Of a DNA stretch of 64,000 nt, positions 16,041 to 25,894 are shown one piece after another; position 1 is the stretch's first letter, and each line of letters opens with the position of its first letter. The DNA comes from Pseudoalteromonas undina (lineage in GTDB: Bacteria; Pseudomonadota; Gammaproteobacteria; Enterobacterales; Alteromonadaceae): assembly GCF_000238275.3 (NCBI RefSeq), contig NZ_AHCF03000003.1, forward strand, positions 1,302,001 through 1,366,000. Reading direction: 5' to 3'. Made by a program: the position numbers and the translations under genes. Below the pieces are notes generated by a model. It was not told the DNA's origin. It ran no database searches and saw nothing but the letters and a program-made list of their open reading frames with translations.

Positions 16041-16933
16041 GAATTAAAAAAGCGATTATTTTAAATATGTTACTTACGGCTAGTGTATTTGGGCTTGCAA
16101 TAACTGGGGTTAGCTATTATCAAAATGATATTTCAGAGTTTGTTGATGTAACCCTAGATTCGAAAGTGCTTAAAGAGTCACGAAAAGTATTTATAAGGTT
16201 ACCCGGTAGTTTTGACAAAAATAAAGCGTATCCACTTATTATAAAAACAGATGGTAATTTTAATCTAGCTAATTGGGATAAAGCCTTAAAAACATTAAAT
16301 CATGAAAGTATATTAAATGAGTCTATTTTAGTTGCTATACCAAATCAGTTTTTTACTGATACTAGAAATCGTGATCTTGTGCCACCTTATGCAAGGAAGG
16401 ACGTTAATACAAATCCTCGACCTAAACATGAAAGTTCGCCTGAAATTTTTGGTAAGGCTGATTTGTTTTTAGCTTTTATAGAGCAAGAGTTACTTACTTA
16501 TTTAGAGGCCAACTACACATTAACTGAAAATCGAATTTTGACCGGATTTTCAGCCGGGGGCAGCTTTACTTTATACACGCTGCATACTAAACCAAAGTTA
16601 TTCAATGGTTACTTTGCATTTAGCCCAGCCGCTTGGTATGACGATATGACAGTGACTAAGCGGTTTGATACATTTTTAAAAACAAATATAAATTGTATAA
16701 AACAACCGACATTTTTATATATCACTGTCGGTGGGGCAGAGCACTCTTTAATGCTAGGTGCATACAATAATTTAGTTACTAGTTTAGCAAAACATCCAAA
16801 CGACTGGCTTAAGTGGGGAAGTACAATTAATAATAATGCTGAACATAATCAAAACCCTGCACTGAGTGTCGATAAAGCACTGTTAAATTATACGGCGTTC
16901 TTGAGCTCGCAAATTAACACGCCTTCTGATTAA
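16037..16933 (+). CDS. exported alpha/beta-hydrolase, esterase D/Fes type
   Basis: The protein has 298 residues with an N-terminal hydrophobic signal or anchor (about 7-26). The nucleophile elbow is GFSAGG with Ser172. The acid is expected after strand 7 and the catalytic His near AEHNQNP. The layout matches the putative esterase family (PF00756), which includes enterochelin esterases and S-formylglutathione hydrolases. The substrate is unknown; a periplasmic location argues against glutathione chemistry. It is translationally coupled to the upstream GNAT gene. Confidence 0.8.
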   Translation: MRIKKAIILNMLLTASVFGLAITGVSYYQNDISEFVDVTLDSKVLKESRKVFIRLPGSFDKNKAYPLIIKTDGNFNLANWDKALKTLNHESILNESILVAIPNQFFTDTRNRDLVPPYARKDVNTNPRPKHESSPEIFGKADLFLAFIEQELLTYLEANYTLTENRILTGFSAGGSFTLYTLHTKPKLFNGYFAFSPAAWYDDMTVTKRFDTFLKTNINCIKQPTFLYITVGGAEHSLMLGAYNNLVTSLAKHPNDWLKWGSTINNNAEHNQNPALSVDKALLNYTAFLSSQINTPSD

Positions 16934-17295
16934 TTAATGACGGTGATCAATTAAATATAGTTTGCATTGATTTTTATTGCTTTACTGCTGGAGTACCCAC
17001 CCAAAAGAACACATCATACTTTGTTTGATTTAAAACAAGTCTTAGCAATAGGTGAATTTTTTAAAATATAATCAGGAAGGGGGGAAATTGGTGGCGTGTA
17101 TTGGGCGTTTTTTTAACTTATATCTACGCGTTTTATTAAGTGAGTTATGTAGGAACAGGAAAACCAAATTAAACAAAGCAACAATGTAATTATTTAGATG
17201 TTCTAAGTTAGACATTTTAATTGCAGCTAACATCGGGTTTTCCATCAATGGTTCAGTAATACACAGACTTAAACTCTAGCTTTTTATAATTGACA
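16934..17295. other. intergenic region, nothing recognised
   Basis: This 362-base AT-rich gap lies between the convergent esterase and TetR genes. I found no frame of note, no strong hairpin and no repeat. It contains a short G-rich stretch near 17078 with no obvious meaning. Confidence 0.4.
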
Positions 17296-17817
17296 TTACA
17301 ACAATGCAATTTTGTTGCTCAGTTGTCTCAGCATGGCTTCTGCATTTGGTATCTCGTCGTTTAAGCCTGTGATCAGGGTCATAAAATAGCAGTCCATCAT
17401 CACACTTGCTTTTATTTCATCAAATTCTGGTTGTTCACTAAATAGTAGTTTTTTAAATTCATCCATTTGTGCTTTAAAAAAATCCTCACGCCAAATGATG
17501 TCGCTAATTAGTAATTTGCTAAATTCACTGTTTTCACAATAAAAGGAATATAGAGGGTGAGCGTAGTGGCGTAATTTCAATCGAGGAGGGCGCTGAGTAT
17601 CTGATTGCTTTGCTTGCTCGATAATAACTTCAATTTGTTGCTGCATACCTGCCATAAGCAGATCAATTTTATTTTCAAAATGACTAAACACAGTACCAAC
17701 TGCCACATTAGCTGCAACAGCAATTTCTCTTGTCGATGTGTGGTCATAACCTTGTAGTAAGAAAAGCTCCCATGCTGAAGCTAAAACTTTATCCCGTGTT
17801 TTTTCTTTTTTACTCAT
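17296..17817 (-). CDS. TetR-family transcriptional regulator
   Basis: From ATG 17817 the protein has 173 residues; a TTG nine bases upstream is an alternative. The DNA-binding helix-turn-helix is residues about 20-50 (TSTREIAVAANVAVGTVFSHFENK), typical TetR with Val-Phe-Ser in place of the usual Ser-Phe-Tyr. The remaining helical domain binds an unknown ligand. It is divergent from a small membrane protein gene; two palindromes sharing a TGAGCnnGCTCA core lie between them, so it probably represses itself and that neighbour. Confidence 0.87.
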   Translation of the reverse strand: MSKKEKTRDKVLASAWELFLLQGYDHTSTREIAVAANVAVGTVFSHFENKIDLLMAGMQQQIEVIIEQAKQSDTQRPPRLKLRHYAHPLYSFYCENSEFSKLLISDIIWREDFFKAQMDEFKKLLFSEQPEFDEIKASVMMDCYFMTLITGLNDEIPNAEAMLRQLSNKIALL

Positions 17818-17870
17818 ACTATTCAACGCTTTATATTTTTGTTAGAAGTTGGGCCTAAATCAGCACTTGA

Positions 17871-17892
17871 TTAATTGAGCGCGCTCAATTAA
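17871..17892. promoter_or_regulatory. TetR operator candidate 1
   Basis: A perfect 22-bp palindrome with arms TTAATTGAGCG / CGCTCAATTAA lies in the gap between the TetR gene and the divergent small gene. It shares its core with a second palindrome six bases on. Confidence 0.65.
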
Positions 17893-17897
17893 ATTTA

Positions 17898-17909
17898 TGA
17901 GCATGCTCA
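17898..17909. promoter_or_regulatory. TetR operator candidate 2
   Basis: TGAGCATGCTCA is a perfect 12-bp palindrome with the same half-site (TGAGC/GCTCA) as the preceding site. Centre-to-centre spacing is about 22 bases, two helical turns, suggesting two dimers on one DNA face. Confidence 0.6.
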
Positions 17910-17928
17910 ATTAATCTAAAGGTGATAC

Positions 17929-18111
17929 ATGGAGTTTATCAAACGTGTTATTGGTTATGTACTTTTTATTCCACTTATTTATTTTTATTCTTTTATTCTC
18001 GGCCCAATCCTAAAAGCCGTTTTAGTCCCAGGTGGGGTTGTGTTTTTGTGGCTTATTTTAGGGCCAAAAGAGGGGACGCGTGCGTTAAAAAAAGCATTTA
18101 AGAGAAAGTAG
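17929..18111 (+). CDS. small membrane protein under likely TetR control
   Basis: The protein has 60 residues, with two hydrophobic segments (about 8-28 and 32-45) and a strongly basic C-terminus (KKAFKRK). AAAGGTGA precedes the ATG. It is divergent from the TetR gene and shares its palindromic operators, so it is the likely regulated target. The function is unknown. Confidence 0.6.
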   Translation: MEFIKRVIGYVLFIPLIYFYSFILGPILKAVLVPGGVVFLWLILGPKEGTRALKKAFKRK

Positions 18112-18138
18112 TTAAGCCTTCTGCAAAAACAATAAAAA

Positions 18139-18160
18139 AGCCCTGCTATTTTGCAGGGCT
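18139..18160. terminator. bidirectional terminator before the porin gene
   Basis: An eight-pair stem (AGCCCTGC / GCAGGGCT) has the loop TATTTT and flanking A/T tracts. It lies between convergent genes. Confidence 0.75.
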
Positions 18161-18208
18161 TTAGTCAGTTTAACTTTGCAAATTTAAGCTTGAAAGCTCA
18201 ACAGGCCA

Positions 18209-19417
18209 TTAAAGAACGTATCTAAAACCAAAAGCAATACCGTCATCTTCCGATTGTTCCATTTGTGCTTGCTGTTGCTTATTATCACTTTCAAAATCAC
18301 CAAAGTCTTTACGCGCTTCTACATAAAGTTGGGTGTTTTCATCTATTAAGTAATGCACTCCAATAACAGCAAATTGACGCTTAAATACATCGTTAGGATC
18401 GGCGTTAAAGTTTGGTTGAATTACGTAGTCATCACCTGCATCAAATAAGTTGTAGGCAATAAATGGTCTAAAATCGTTTTCAAAACGATAAGACACAAAT
18501 GTTTCAATACCAATTGCATCTTTAATTAAACGACCAATGTTATCTGTGTCGTGGTTTTCGTTTTTATTGATATTAGCAGCTACATATAAACCTGGCGCAT
18601 CAATATTGCCCCAAATAACACCGGCACCGTAAATTAAATCGTCAACTGAACGGGTTGTTCCGTCGCCATAAGTTAATTCAAACTCGCCACGGTTAATACC
18701 GGCAGTCAGTTTTAGCTTATCAGTCACGTTATAAGTTACTGCACCGCCAAATGTATAGTTAAATTCAACTTGTTGCGCCGCAGTATCGCCTGACTCAAAA
18801 TTAGCCTGGCATTGTGATTCTGTAATATCACTTACATCACAGGTATAAAATGCGCTATTTTTTAACTGAGTTTGTACACTAAAATCAAAATCACCGTAAC
18901 TATTACGGTATTGCAATGTTTTATCGCCACGTCCCGTACCATTTACAGCACCGTCGTCTTTGTTGTAGGTATATACACCTGCGGCATTGCCATCCCAAAC
19001 ATAGCTGTAGTTAGTTGCATATACTACGTCAAACCACGCCCCCCATTGTTTACCAATAGTAATTTGGCCGTATTTGTCGTGTTTAAGTCCTGCATAACCT
19101 AAACGATTATACAAAAATTCATCTTGAATTGATTCAAAACGGTTGTTGTATACAATATCGCTACTGCCAACAGGGTTTACACCCCATTCAACTAAAGCCA
19201 TTGCTTCCCAGCCGTTCTTTAGTTGACGTTTAAAATCAAAATTAATTCGTGAGGCACCATTAACCACTTCATTTTGACCTTGAGTATTAATTACTCGCGC
19301 ATCTATATAGCCGCCAATAGCGACTGTATTTTTTTCATCCTTAAATACTTCAATTGCTGAAACACTCGGTGTTGTTAAAACACCTGCAATCGCGAGCGAT
19401 ACTAATTTTATTTTCAT
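18209..19417 (-). CDS. outer-membrane porin (Gram-negative general porin type)
   Basis: From ATG 19417 the protein has 402 residues. I prefer this start because it gives a clean signal peptide (MKIKLVSLAIAGVLTTPSVSA) and has AAGGCA upstream; the frame is open 22 codons further. The mature protein begins with IEVFKDEKNTVAIGGYIDARV, typical of OmpC/Porin_4-like barrels. It has alternating beta-strand patterns and the conserved GWEAMALVEWGVNP and DKYGQITIGKQWGAW blocks. It ends in aromatic-hydrophobic FGFRYVL, as outer-membrane barrels do. It should form a trimeric diffusion channel. Confidence 0.87.
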   Translation of the reverse strand: MKIKLVSLAIAGVLTTPSVSAIEVFKDEKNTVAIGGYIDARVINTQGQNEVVNGASRINFDFKRQLKNGWEAMALVEWGVNPVGSSDIVYNNRFESIQDEFLYNRLGYAGLKHDKYGQITIGKQWGAWFDVVYATNYSYVWDGNAAGVYTYNKDDGAVNGTGRGDKTLQYRNSYGDFDFSVQTQLKNSAFYTCDVSDITESQCQANFESGDTAAQQVEFNYTFGGAVTYNVTDKLKLTAGINRGEFELTYGDGTTRSVDDLIYGAGVIWGNIDAPGLYVAANINKNENHDTDNIGRLIKDAIGIETFVSYRFENDFRPFIAYNLFDAGDDYVIQPNFNADPNDVFKRQFAVIGVHYLIDENTQLYVEARKDFGDFESDNKQQQAQMEQSEDDGIAFGFRYVL

Positions 19418-20030
19418 TGTGTGTGCCTTGCCTAAAAAAGACGTTTTTATAATTACTAAATTCGAAGTCGTGCAGACTAGCAAAGCAATAAAAGGCTCAA
19501 AAGTGAAAAATTATCAACGATAATTAATACAAAATACGCAGCTTGTTCACTTTAAGTTAATGCTGTATTTATTTTGTAGCCGTATAAACCGCTATTTAAT
19601 TTTGGAATAAGACATTAGGATTAAATGCAGGAGGGGGAGAGTTGAATTTTTTTCATAGTTGCTACTATCGGCATAGGTAGAGCTAAAACTCTAATGCTAT
19701 AAAAAACGTTAATATAGCCGTATTAAATGTTAATAAAAGTAAAATGCGACCAATTAGCGATTTAGTACGTTTAAATTATTTATTTTTCTGTAACGGTGAT
19801 TGTTTTTTTATTAAACATATTTTTACCGCGTTAACAGCATAATAGTGAATTTCACTTCGCTTTTTTGCACATTTACTCGTTCATCTCTTTGGCTGTTTTA
19901 ATCCTTCAATAGCTAATAAACAACTACTGTTTACTTTAGGTTGTGCTTTAAACTTTCATAGAAAAAAACGCTGATTTGGTTTAAACTGCGCGCAATTTAA
20001 ATACTTCAGTCTCCCTTGGAGGGTAGCGCT
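19418..20030. other. intergenic region between divergent porin and ABC-F genes
   Basis: About 600 bases hold the promoters of both genes. The right end carries the GGAGGG ribosome site of the ABC-F gene at 20018-20023. I see no clear operator, hairpin or additional gene. Confidence 0.4.
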
Positions 20031-21617
20031 ATTATTAGTACAGCTAACATCACCATGCAATTTGGTGCTAAACCGTTATTTGAAAATATCTCAGCTAAAT
20101 TTGGTGAATCAAACCGCTATGGTTTAATTGGTGCCAATGGTTGTGGTAAATCAACGTTTATGAAAATTCTAAGCGGTGAGCTTGAGCCATCATCGGGTAA
20201 TGTAAGCACAGATCCTAATGAACGTGTTGCTAAACTAAATCAAGATCAATTCGCTTACGAAGAGTACTCAGTGATCGACACTGTAATTATGGGTCACAAA
20301 GAGCTTTGGGATATTAAACAAGAGCGTGACCGTATCTATAGCCTACCTGAGATGAGTGAAGAGGACGGCATGAAAGTAGCCGATCTTGAAACTGAGTTTG
20401 CTGAAATGGATGGCTATTCTGCTGAGTCAAAAGCGGGTGAGCTATTATTAGGTGTTGGTATAGCGACAGAGCAACATTACGGTCCTATGTCTGAAATCGC
20501 ACCAGGTTTTAAACTTCGAGTGTTATTAGCCCAAGTGTTGTTTTCAGACCCTGATATCATGTTGCTTGATGAGCCTACCAATAACTTGGACATTTACACA
20601 ATCAAGTGGTTGGAAGATGTTCTAAATCAACGTGACTGTACTATGATCATCATTTCGCATGACCGTCACTTTTTAAACTCGGTATGTACACACATGGCCG
20701 ATATTGACTACGGTGAATTACGTATTTACCCGGGTAACTACGATGAATATATGTTCGCAGCAACCCAAGCTCGCGAGCGTTTATTAAGTGAAAACGCCAA
20801 AAAGAAAAGTCAAATAGCAGAACTACAACAGTTTGTATCGCGCTTTTCTGCTAATGCTTCAAAAGCAAAGCAAGCAACTTCACGTGCAAAACGTATTGAT
20901 AAAATTCAATTAGACGAAGTGAAAGCCTCGTCACGTCAGTCGCCATTTATCCGTTTTGAACAAGAAAAACAGTTATTCCGTAACGCGCTTGAAATGACCA
21001 GCTTATCGCAAGGCTTCGAAGAAACTTTATTCTCAGGTTTAGAAGGCTTAGTTGAGGTAGGTGAACGTATTGCCATTATTGGTGAAAATGGTGTGGGTAA
21101 AACAACATTATTAAACACCTTATCAGGACGCTTAGCACCTAAAAGCGGTGAGTTCAAATGGTCTGAAAATGCTAACATTGGCTATTATGCACAAGATCAT
21201 GCCGATGAGTTTGAAAAAGACATGAACTTATTTGAGTGGATGGAGCAGTGGCAGCAAGAGGGTGATGACGAGCAAGTGGTTCGTAGTTTCTTGGGTCGTA
21301 TGTTGTTTTCACAAAACGATATTAAAAAATCTGTAAAAGTTATCTCAGGTGGTGAGCAAGGTCGTATGCTGTTTGGTAAAATCATGATGCATAAACCAAA
21401 TATCTTATTAATGGATGAACCGACGAACCACATGGATATGGAATCAATTGAAGCGCTTAACTTAGCACTTGAAGCGTATGAAGGTACCTTGATGTTTGTG
21501 TCACACGACCGTCAGTTTGTATCATCAGTTGCTACCCGTATTTGGGAAATTAAAGACGGTAAAATTATCGACTTTAGAGGAAACTACAGCGAATACTTGG
21601 CGAGTAAAGAAGCATAA
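20031..21617 (+). CDS. ybiT: ABC-F family ATPase YbiT, apparent AUU start
   Basis: The soluble protein is about 528 residues with two ABC cassettes. Walker A motifs are GANGCGKST and GENGVGKTT; Walker B motifs are [11 protein letters not shown] and [11 protein letters not shown]. The signature is ISGGEQGRM in cassette 2 and degenerate in cassette 1, as in E. coli YbiT. The sequence between the cassettes is the usual charged linker. ABC-F proteins bind the ribosomal E site and relieve stalling. The start is unusual. GGAGGG (20018-20023) is spaced seven bases before ATT ATT AGT, and [12 protein letters not shown] aligns with E. coli MLVTSNVTMQFG, so ATT 20031 is probably the initiator. The alternative TTG 20016 has no ribosome site and would place the GGAGGG inside the gene. 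Confidence 0.93.
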   Translation: MISTANITMQFGAKPLFENISAKFGESNRYGLIGANGCGKSTFMKILSGELEPSSGNVSTDPNERVAKLNQDQFAYEEYSVIDTVIMGHKELWDIKQERDRIYSLPEMSEEDGMKVADLETEFAEMDGYSAESKAGELLLGVGIATEQHYGPMSEIAPGFKLRVLLAQVLFSDPDIMLLDEPTNNLDIYTIKWLEDVLNQRDCTMIIISHDRHFLNSVCTHMADIDYGELRIYPGNYDEYMFAATQARERLLSENAKKKSQIAELQQFVSRFSANASKAKQATSRAKRIDKIQLDEVKASSRQSPFIRFEQEKQLFRNALEMTSLSQGFEETLFSGLEGLVEVGERIAIIGENGVGKTTLLNTLSGRLAPKSGEFKWSENANIGYYAQDHADEFEKDMNLFEWMEQWQQEGDDEQVVRSFLGRMLFSQNDIKKSVKVISGGEQGRMLFGKIMMHKPNILLMDEPTNHMDMESIEALNLALEAYEGTLMFVSHDRQFVSSVATRIWEIKDGKIIDFRGNYSEYLASKEA

Positions 21618-21642
21618 CAGCAAGTATTTTCAGCATTTAAAA

Positions 21643-21668
21643 AAAGCCATGTTTAACATGGCTTTTTT
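21643..21668 (+). terminator. terminator after ybiT
   Basis: The stem AGCCATG / CATGGCT has loop TTTAA, is preceded by A residues and is followed by six T. Confidence 0.75.
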
Positions 21669-21770
21669 ATTGCCTGCTGGTCGCATTACTGCGGCATTTA
21701 AGTATATAATACCCGCCATAAAACCGGACATAAGTCCGCTATTTTTAAAATACATTACTGAGGAGTATTT

Positions 21771-22253
21771 ATGACTGTTGGCATTATTATGGGTTCTAAA
21801 TCAGATTGGCCAACCATGGAACACGCTGCGCTGATGCTAGAAAAATTTGGCATTGCTTATGAAACTAAAGTGGTTTCTGCTCACCGCACTCCTCAATTAC
21901 TTGCTGATTACGCAAGTTCTGCAAGCGAACGAGGCATTAAAGTAATTATTGCAGGCGCAGGTGGGGCAGCCCACTTACCGGGTATGGCTGCAGCGTTTAC
22001 ATCATTGCCTGTTTTAGGCGTTCCAGTTAAGTCAAAAGCGTTAAATGGTGTTGATTCATTATTGTCTATTTGCCAGATGCCTAAGGGCGTTGCTGTTGGC
22101 ACATTGGCTATTGGTGAGCCTGGTGCAGCTAATGCCGGTTTATTGGCTGCACAAATATTAGGCTGTCAAAACCCTGAAATTTTCGCCAAAATTGAAGCGT
22201 TTCGTAAAGAGCAAACCGACACTATTCTAGCTAACCCAAATCCTGCAGAGTAA
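21771..22253 (+). CDS. purE: N5-carboxyaminoimidazole ribonucleotide mutase PurE
   Basis: The 160-residue protein has the class I PurE signature GSKSDWPTM at the N-terminus and SAHRTP with the catalytic His. It moves the carboxylate from N5-CAIR to C4 in purine synthesis, acting after PurK, whose gene begins two bases after its stop. GAGGAG precedes the ATG. A TATAAT hexamer (21705-21710) and a small CGGAC/GTCCG hairpin (21725-21738) lie in the leader; no PurR-like box was seen. Confidence 0.97.
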   Translation: MTVGIIMGSKSDWPTMEHAALMLEKFGIAYETKVVSAHRTPQLLADYASSASERGIKVIIAGAGGAAHLPGMAAAFTSLPVLGVPVKSKALNGVDSLLSICQMPKGVAVGTLAIGEPGAANAGLLAAQILGCQNPEIFAKIEAFRKEQTDTILANPNPAE

Positions 22254-22255
22254 TA

Positions 22256-23398
22256 ATGACTATATTAATTTTAGGTGCTGGGCAGCTTGCGCGAATGATG
22301 AGCCTTGCTGGCGCACCGCTTAATTTAAATGTGGTTGCTTATGATGTTGGCAGCCAACAAATTGTGCACCCGCTAACCAACCAAGTGTATGCAACCACAC
22401 TTGAGCAAGCTATCGATGATGCAGATGCGATTACCGCTGAATTTGAACATATCCCCGATGATGTATTAACGCTTTGCTGTAATAGCAATAAGTTTTATCC
22501 AGGTAAACAAGCAATAAAAACCGGTGGTGACCGTTCGCTTGAAAAAGCTTTGTTAGATAAAACCGAAGTAGCTTGTGCCCCATACCAACTTATTACTGAA
22601 AAAGCGCACCTTGAACAAGCAGTTAAAACATTAGGCAAACCGTTAGTAATAAAAACCTGCCAAGCTGGGTATGACGGCAAAGGACAGTGGCGTTTAAAAT
22701 CAGATGATGAGATAAACACTATTTGGGCTGAAATGGCCGACTTTATTGCCTCAGGTACAGAGCAGGCACCGCACACAATTATTGCTGAGAAAATGATCCC
22801 GTTTGATCGTGAAGTCTCTATTATTGGCGCGCGCGACAAAGAGGGTAACGTTGCAATTTATCCACTTACTGAAAACCAACATACCAATGGTGTATTAACG
22901 CTTTCACTAGCCGGTAAAGATAATAGTTTAGTTGAGAGCCAAGCAACCTCAGCATTTACCCGTATTGCTAATGAGCTTAATTATGTAGGTGTATTGGCCA
23001 TAGAGTTTTTTGATGTTCAAGGTACGTTATTAGTTAACGAAATTGCCCCTCGCGTGCATAACTCAGGGCATTGGACTCAGCAAGGTGCTCATTGCTCGCA
23101 ATTTGAAAACCATATGCGTGCTGTTGCAGGGTTACCTTTGGGTAATACGCAAATTAAGCAACCTACTGCTATGATCAACGTCTTAGGGCAAGAAAAAATC
23201 CCAAATGAGGTTTTAAAAACAGCGGATGTAACCAGTCACTGGTATGGTAAAGGCGTTAAGCCCGGTCGTAAAATGGGGCATATTAATGTTTCGGGTGAGA
23301 GTTTACAGCAATTAGGTAACCGCCTAGCTGAACTTACATCATGCTTGCCAGAGCAGGATTACCCAGGCGTATTAGCTACTAGCAAATCGCTATTATAA
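22256..23398 (+). CDS. purK: N5-carboxyaminoimidazole ribonucleotide synthase PurK
   Basis: The protein has 380 residues, full length, and an ATP-grasp fold. ILGAGQLARMM at the N-terminus binds the nucleotide substrate. KTCQAGYDGKGQW is the glycine-rich ATP loop, and EIAPRVHNSGHWT is the metal-binding signature. It makes N5-CAIR from AIR, bicarbonate and ATP and hands it to PurE. It is the second gene of the purEK operon, with a two-base gap. Confidence 0.97.
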   Translation: MTILILGAGQLARMMSLAGAPLNLNVVAYDVGSQQIVHPLTNQVYATTLEQAIDDADAITAEFEHIPDDVLTLCCNSNKFYPGKQAIKTGGDRSLEKALLDKTEVACAPYQLITEKAHLEQAVKTLGKPLVIKTCQAGYDGKGQWRLKSDDEINTIWAEMADFIASGTEQAPHTIIAEKMIPFDREVSIIGARDKEGNVAIYPLTENQHTNGVLTLSLAGKDNSLVESQATSAFTRIANELNYVGVLAIEFFDVQGTLLVNEIAPRVHNSGHWTQQGAHCSQFENHMRAVAGLPLGNTQIKQPTAMINVLGQEKIPNEVLKTADVTSHWYGKGVKPGRKMGHINVSGESLQQLGNRLAELTSCLPEQDYPGVLATSKSLL

Positions 23399-23462
23399 GT
23401 TAAAAAATTAAGCGGTAAGTTGAATTCAATTTATCGCTTTACCTTCTAAAGGTTTCTTTTTA

Positions 23463-23687
23463 ATGATCCACCCAAAGTTTCGTACTATTGTGTTTGCTTT
23501 TTTTATGGCACTTTTCATGTCAGGGTTTATGTCATTTGTTATTTCAATATTTAATGTGGGCATGGTCGATAATATTGTAACTATATGGCTTAAAGCCTGG
23601 TTATTTGCTTTTTGCATTGCCTTTCCTACAGTTATATTTGTTGCCCCCGTTGTCCATAAACTGACTAATAAACTTATTCGGGCTTAA
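23463..23687 (+). CDS. DUF2798 small membrane protein
   Basis: The protein has 74 residues and two membrane helices. The family pattern is clear: a first helix with FFMALFMSGFMSFVI, then NVGM, LKAWLFAFCIAFPTV and a final APVVHKL. The function of DUF2798 is unknown. It lies four bases before the YeiH-type gene, so the two are probably cotranscribed. Confidence 0.8.
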   Translation: MIHPKFRTIVFAFFMALFMSGFMSFVISIFNVGMVDNIVTIWLKAWLFAFCIAFPTVIFVAPVVHKLTNKLIRA

Positions 23688-23690
23688 ACT

Positions 23691-24620
23691 ATGCTGATCG
23701 CTAAACTGCATAAGCCAACATTCATATTATTACTCACACTTTGTATGACTCCGTTTATAGGAGCAGGAAGTGCATTGGTATTAGGCGCCATATTTGCCAT
23801 TACCTTAGGCAACCCGTTTAGTGAACTTTCTCAAAAAGCCAGTAAAGTAATGCTCAAGCTTGCTGTTGTAGGCTTAGGCTTTGCTGTTGATTTTAATGAA
23901 GTAATTGAAGTAGGGCGCAGCTCATTAGTATTAACAATTGTTAGTATTACTGCCATAATCGGGCTTGGAGAGATTTTAACCCAAGTTTTTAAGCTTAATC
24001 GTAATACAGGCGTGCTAATTTCATTTGGTACCGCTATTTGCGGTGGCAGCGCCATTGCCGCTATGGCACCGGTCATAAAAGCTAAAGATCACGAAGTCGC
24101 TGTTGCCTTAGGGATTGTATTTTTACTCAATGGAGTGGGATTATTATTATTTCCCGCAATTGGGCACTATTTTGAGTTAACCCAACAGCAATTTGGTTTG
24201 TGGGCCGCATTAGCCATTCACGATACTAGCAGCGTAGTGGGGGCATCGGCTACTTATGGTGCAGTGGCACTGAGTATTGCCACTACGGTAAAATTGACCC
24301 GTGCGATGTGGATCATTCCTTATACAGCGGTTGCGGGAGTGTTTATGCGCTCTGATGAAAAGGCGAGTATTCCTTTATTTATTGTGGGCTTTTTATTAGC
24401 CGCATTAATTAATACTTATATGCCGTCGTTTTCATCGACATGGGAGCTTATTAATAGTGCAGCCAAGCAATTATTAGTGGTTACACTGTTTTTAATTGGC
24501 AGTGGTTTGTCACTATCGGTTCTTAAGCAAGCAGGTATAAAACCATTTTTGATGGCAATTACTTTGTGGGTTATAGTCAGCAGCACTATTTTATTATTAA
24601 TTATAGATGGATTCATATAA
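23691..24620 (+). CDS. YeiH-family putative sulfate exporter
   Basis: The protein has 309 residues and about nine to ten membrane helices, matching the UPF0324/YeiH family. Family marks include VVGLGFAVDFNEV, FGTAICGGSAIAA and AIHDTSSVVGASATYG. Members are described as putative sulfate or sulfonate exporters, but transport has rarely been shown. The stop codon overlaps the next ATG by one base (TAATG), so the secreted EEP-domain gene is coupled to it. Confidence 0.87.
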   Translation: MLIAKLHKPTFILLLTLCMTPFIGAGSALVLGAIFAITLGNPFSELSQKASKVMLKLAVVGLGFAVDFNEVIEVGRSSLVLTIVSITAIIGLGEILTQVFKLNRNTGVLISFGTAICGGSAIAAMAPVIKAKDHEVAVALGIVFLLNGVGLLLFPAIGHYFELTQQQFGLWAALAIHDTSSVVGASATYGAVALSIATTVKLTRAMWIIPYTAVAGVFMRSDEKASIPLFIVGFLLAALINTYMPSFSSTWELINSAAKQLLVVTLFLIGSGLSLSVLKQAGIKPFLMAITLWVIVSSTILLLIIDGFI

Positions 24621-25789
24621 TGAAACGTAATCTGAGTATTACAGCAATCAGCAGTGTGTTATTTGCTGTTTTTTCTAGCAGCCCTGTATTAGCTGAATCG
24701 CTACGCGTAGCAACCTTCAATGTTAGTATGGATGCCACTAATTACACCGCAAAAAATCAACAAGTAAAAAGTGATGCATTGGTAAACGCACTGCGTTCAA
24801 ATCACCAACAAATTAAAAATATTGCTGAAATAATCCAGCGCGTCCGCCCAGATGTAGTACTACTCAATGAGTTTGACTACATTCCAAAAGAGCAAGGTAT
24901 CGAGTATTTTAAAAGCCATTATTTAAATGTAGGGCAAAATAATCAAGCAGCAATTGATTACCCATACGTTTACATTGCCCCCGTTAATACTGGCTTAGCA
25001 ACTGAGTTTGACTTGGACAATAACGGCAAAAAAACTGGGGTAATGGGTGATGCACAGGGCTTTGGTTTTTTTGAAGGCCATTACGCAATGGCGTTTTTAT
25101 CTCGCTACCCGATTGATTTTGACAACATCAGAACCCTGCAAACCTTTAAGCACAAAGATTTACCTAATGTACAAATGCCGGTTGACCCAAAAACTAATAC
25201 CAATTGGTATAACGATGAAGAGTGGAATACTTTACGTTTAAGCTCTAAATCTTTTTGGGATATACCCGTAAAAGTAAACGATAAAGTAGTCCATATGCTA
25301 GCGTCGCACCCAACACCACCTGTGTTTGATGGCGAAGAAGACAGAAACGGTATTCGTAACCATGATGAAATTAGGCTTATTGCCGATTACGTTAATAACG
25401 AAAGTTACCTTTATGATGATAATGGTAAAAAGGGTGGGCTTGCAGCAAAATCGCGATTTGTGATTTTAGGTGATCTAAATGCCGCACCTGAAGGTGATAA
25501 AAAGCGTACTAATACTACTGATCAAATACTTAAAAGCCCATTGATTAACGCTGGTTTTATTCCAACCAGTGAGGGCGCAAAAGAGCAATACCCGCAAGCT
25601 TATGCTAAAAACTATACCGCTAATTGGCAAGCACGCGTTGATTACGTTTTGCCTTCAAACTATGGGTTAACCATTAAAGGTGGTGGTGTTTTTTGGCCGA
25701 AAAAACAAAGCGAATTATATCGTTTAATTAAAGATAGAAATGCATCAAGCGACCACCGATTAGTCTGGCTTGATTTAACGATTGAATAA
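24620..25789 (+). CDS. exported endonuclease/exonuclease/phosphatase-family protein
   Basis: From ATG 24620 the protein has 389 residues with a signal peptide (about 1-24, SSPVLA). I chose this start because it begins a clean signal and overlaps the upstream stop codon. EEP-fold motifs are LRVATFNVSMD, VVLLNEFDY (metal-binding Glu), FVILGDLNAAPEG and SSDHRLVWLDL (catalytic Asp-His). The fold hydrolyses phosphodiesters; extracellular DNA or phospholipid is possible. In marine bacteria such proteins often help to harvest phosphate, but no Pho box was seen. Confidence 0.85.
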   Translation: MKRNLSITAISSVLFAVFSSSPVLAESLRVATFNVSMDATNYTAKNQQVKSDALVNALRSNHQQIKNIAEIIQRVRPDVVLLNEFDYIPKEQGIEYFKSHYLNVGQNNQAAIDYPYVYIAPVNTGLATEFDLDNNGKKTGVMGDAQGFGFFEGHYAMAFLSRYPIDFDNIRTLQTFKHKDLPNVQMPVDPKTNTNWYNDEEWNTLRLSSKSFWDIPVKVNDKVVHMLASHPTPPVFDGEEDRNGIRNHDEIRLIADYVNNESYLYDDNGKKGGLAAKSRFVILGDLNAAPEGDKKRTNTTDQILKSPLINAGFIPTSEGAKEQYPQAYAKNYTANWQARVDYVLPSNYGLTIKGGGVFWPKKQSELYRLIKDRNASSDHRLVWLDLTIE

Positions 25790-25894
25790 ACGGGTTACTC
25801 ACCCCGATATCAGCGTTGTTTATCTTAAATAATTGCAATTATAAAGGTGCTTCTGCTTAAATATGGTTAATTATAATAACCGTCAAGAAGCACT

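Noticed and set aside
21618..21770. PurR operator before purE
   Set aside because: No ACGCAAACGTTTGCGT-like palindrome found.
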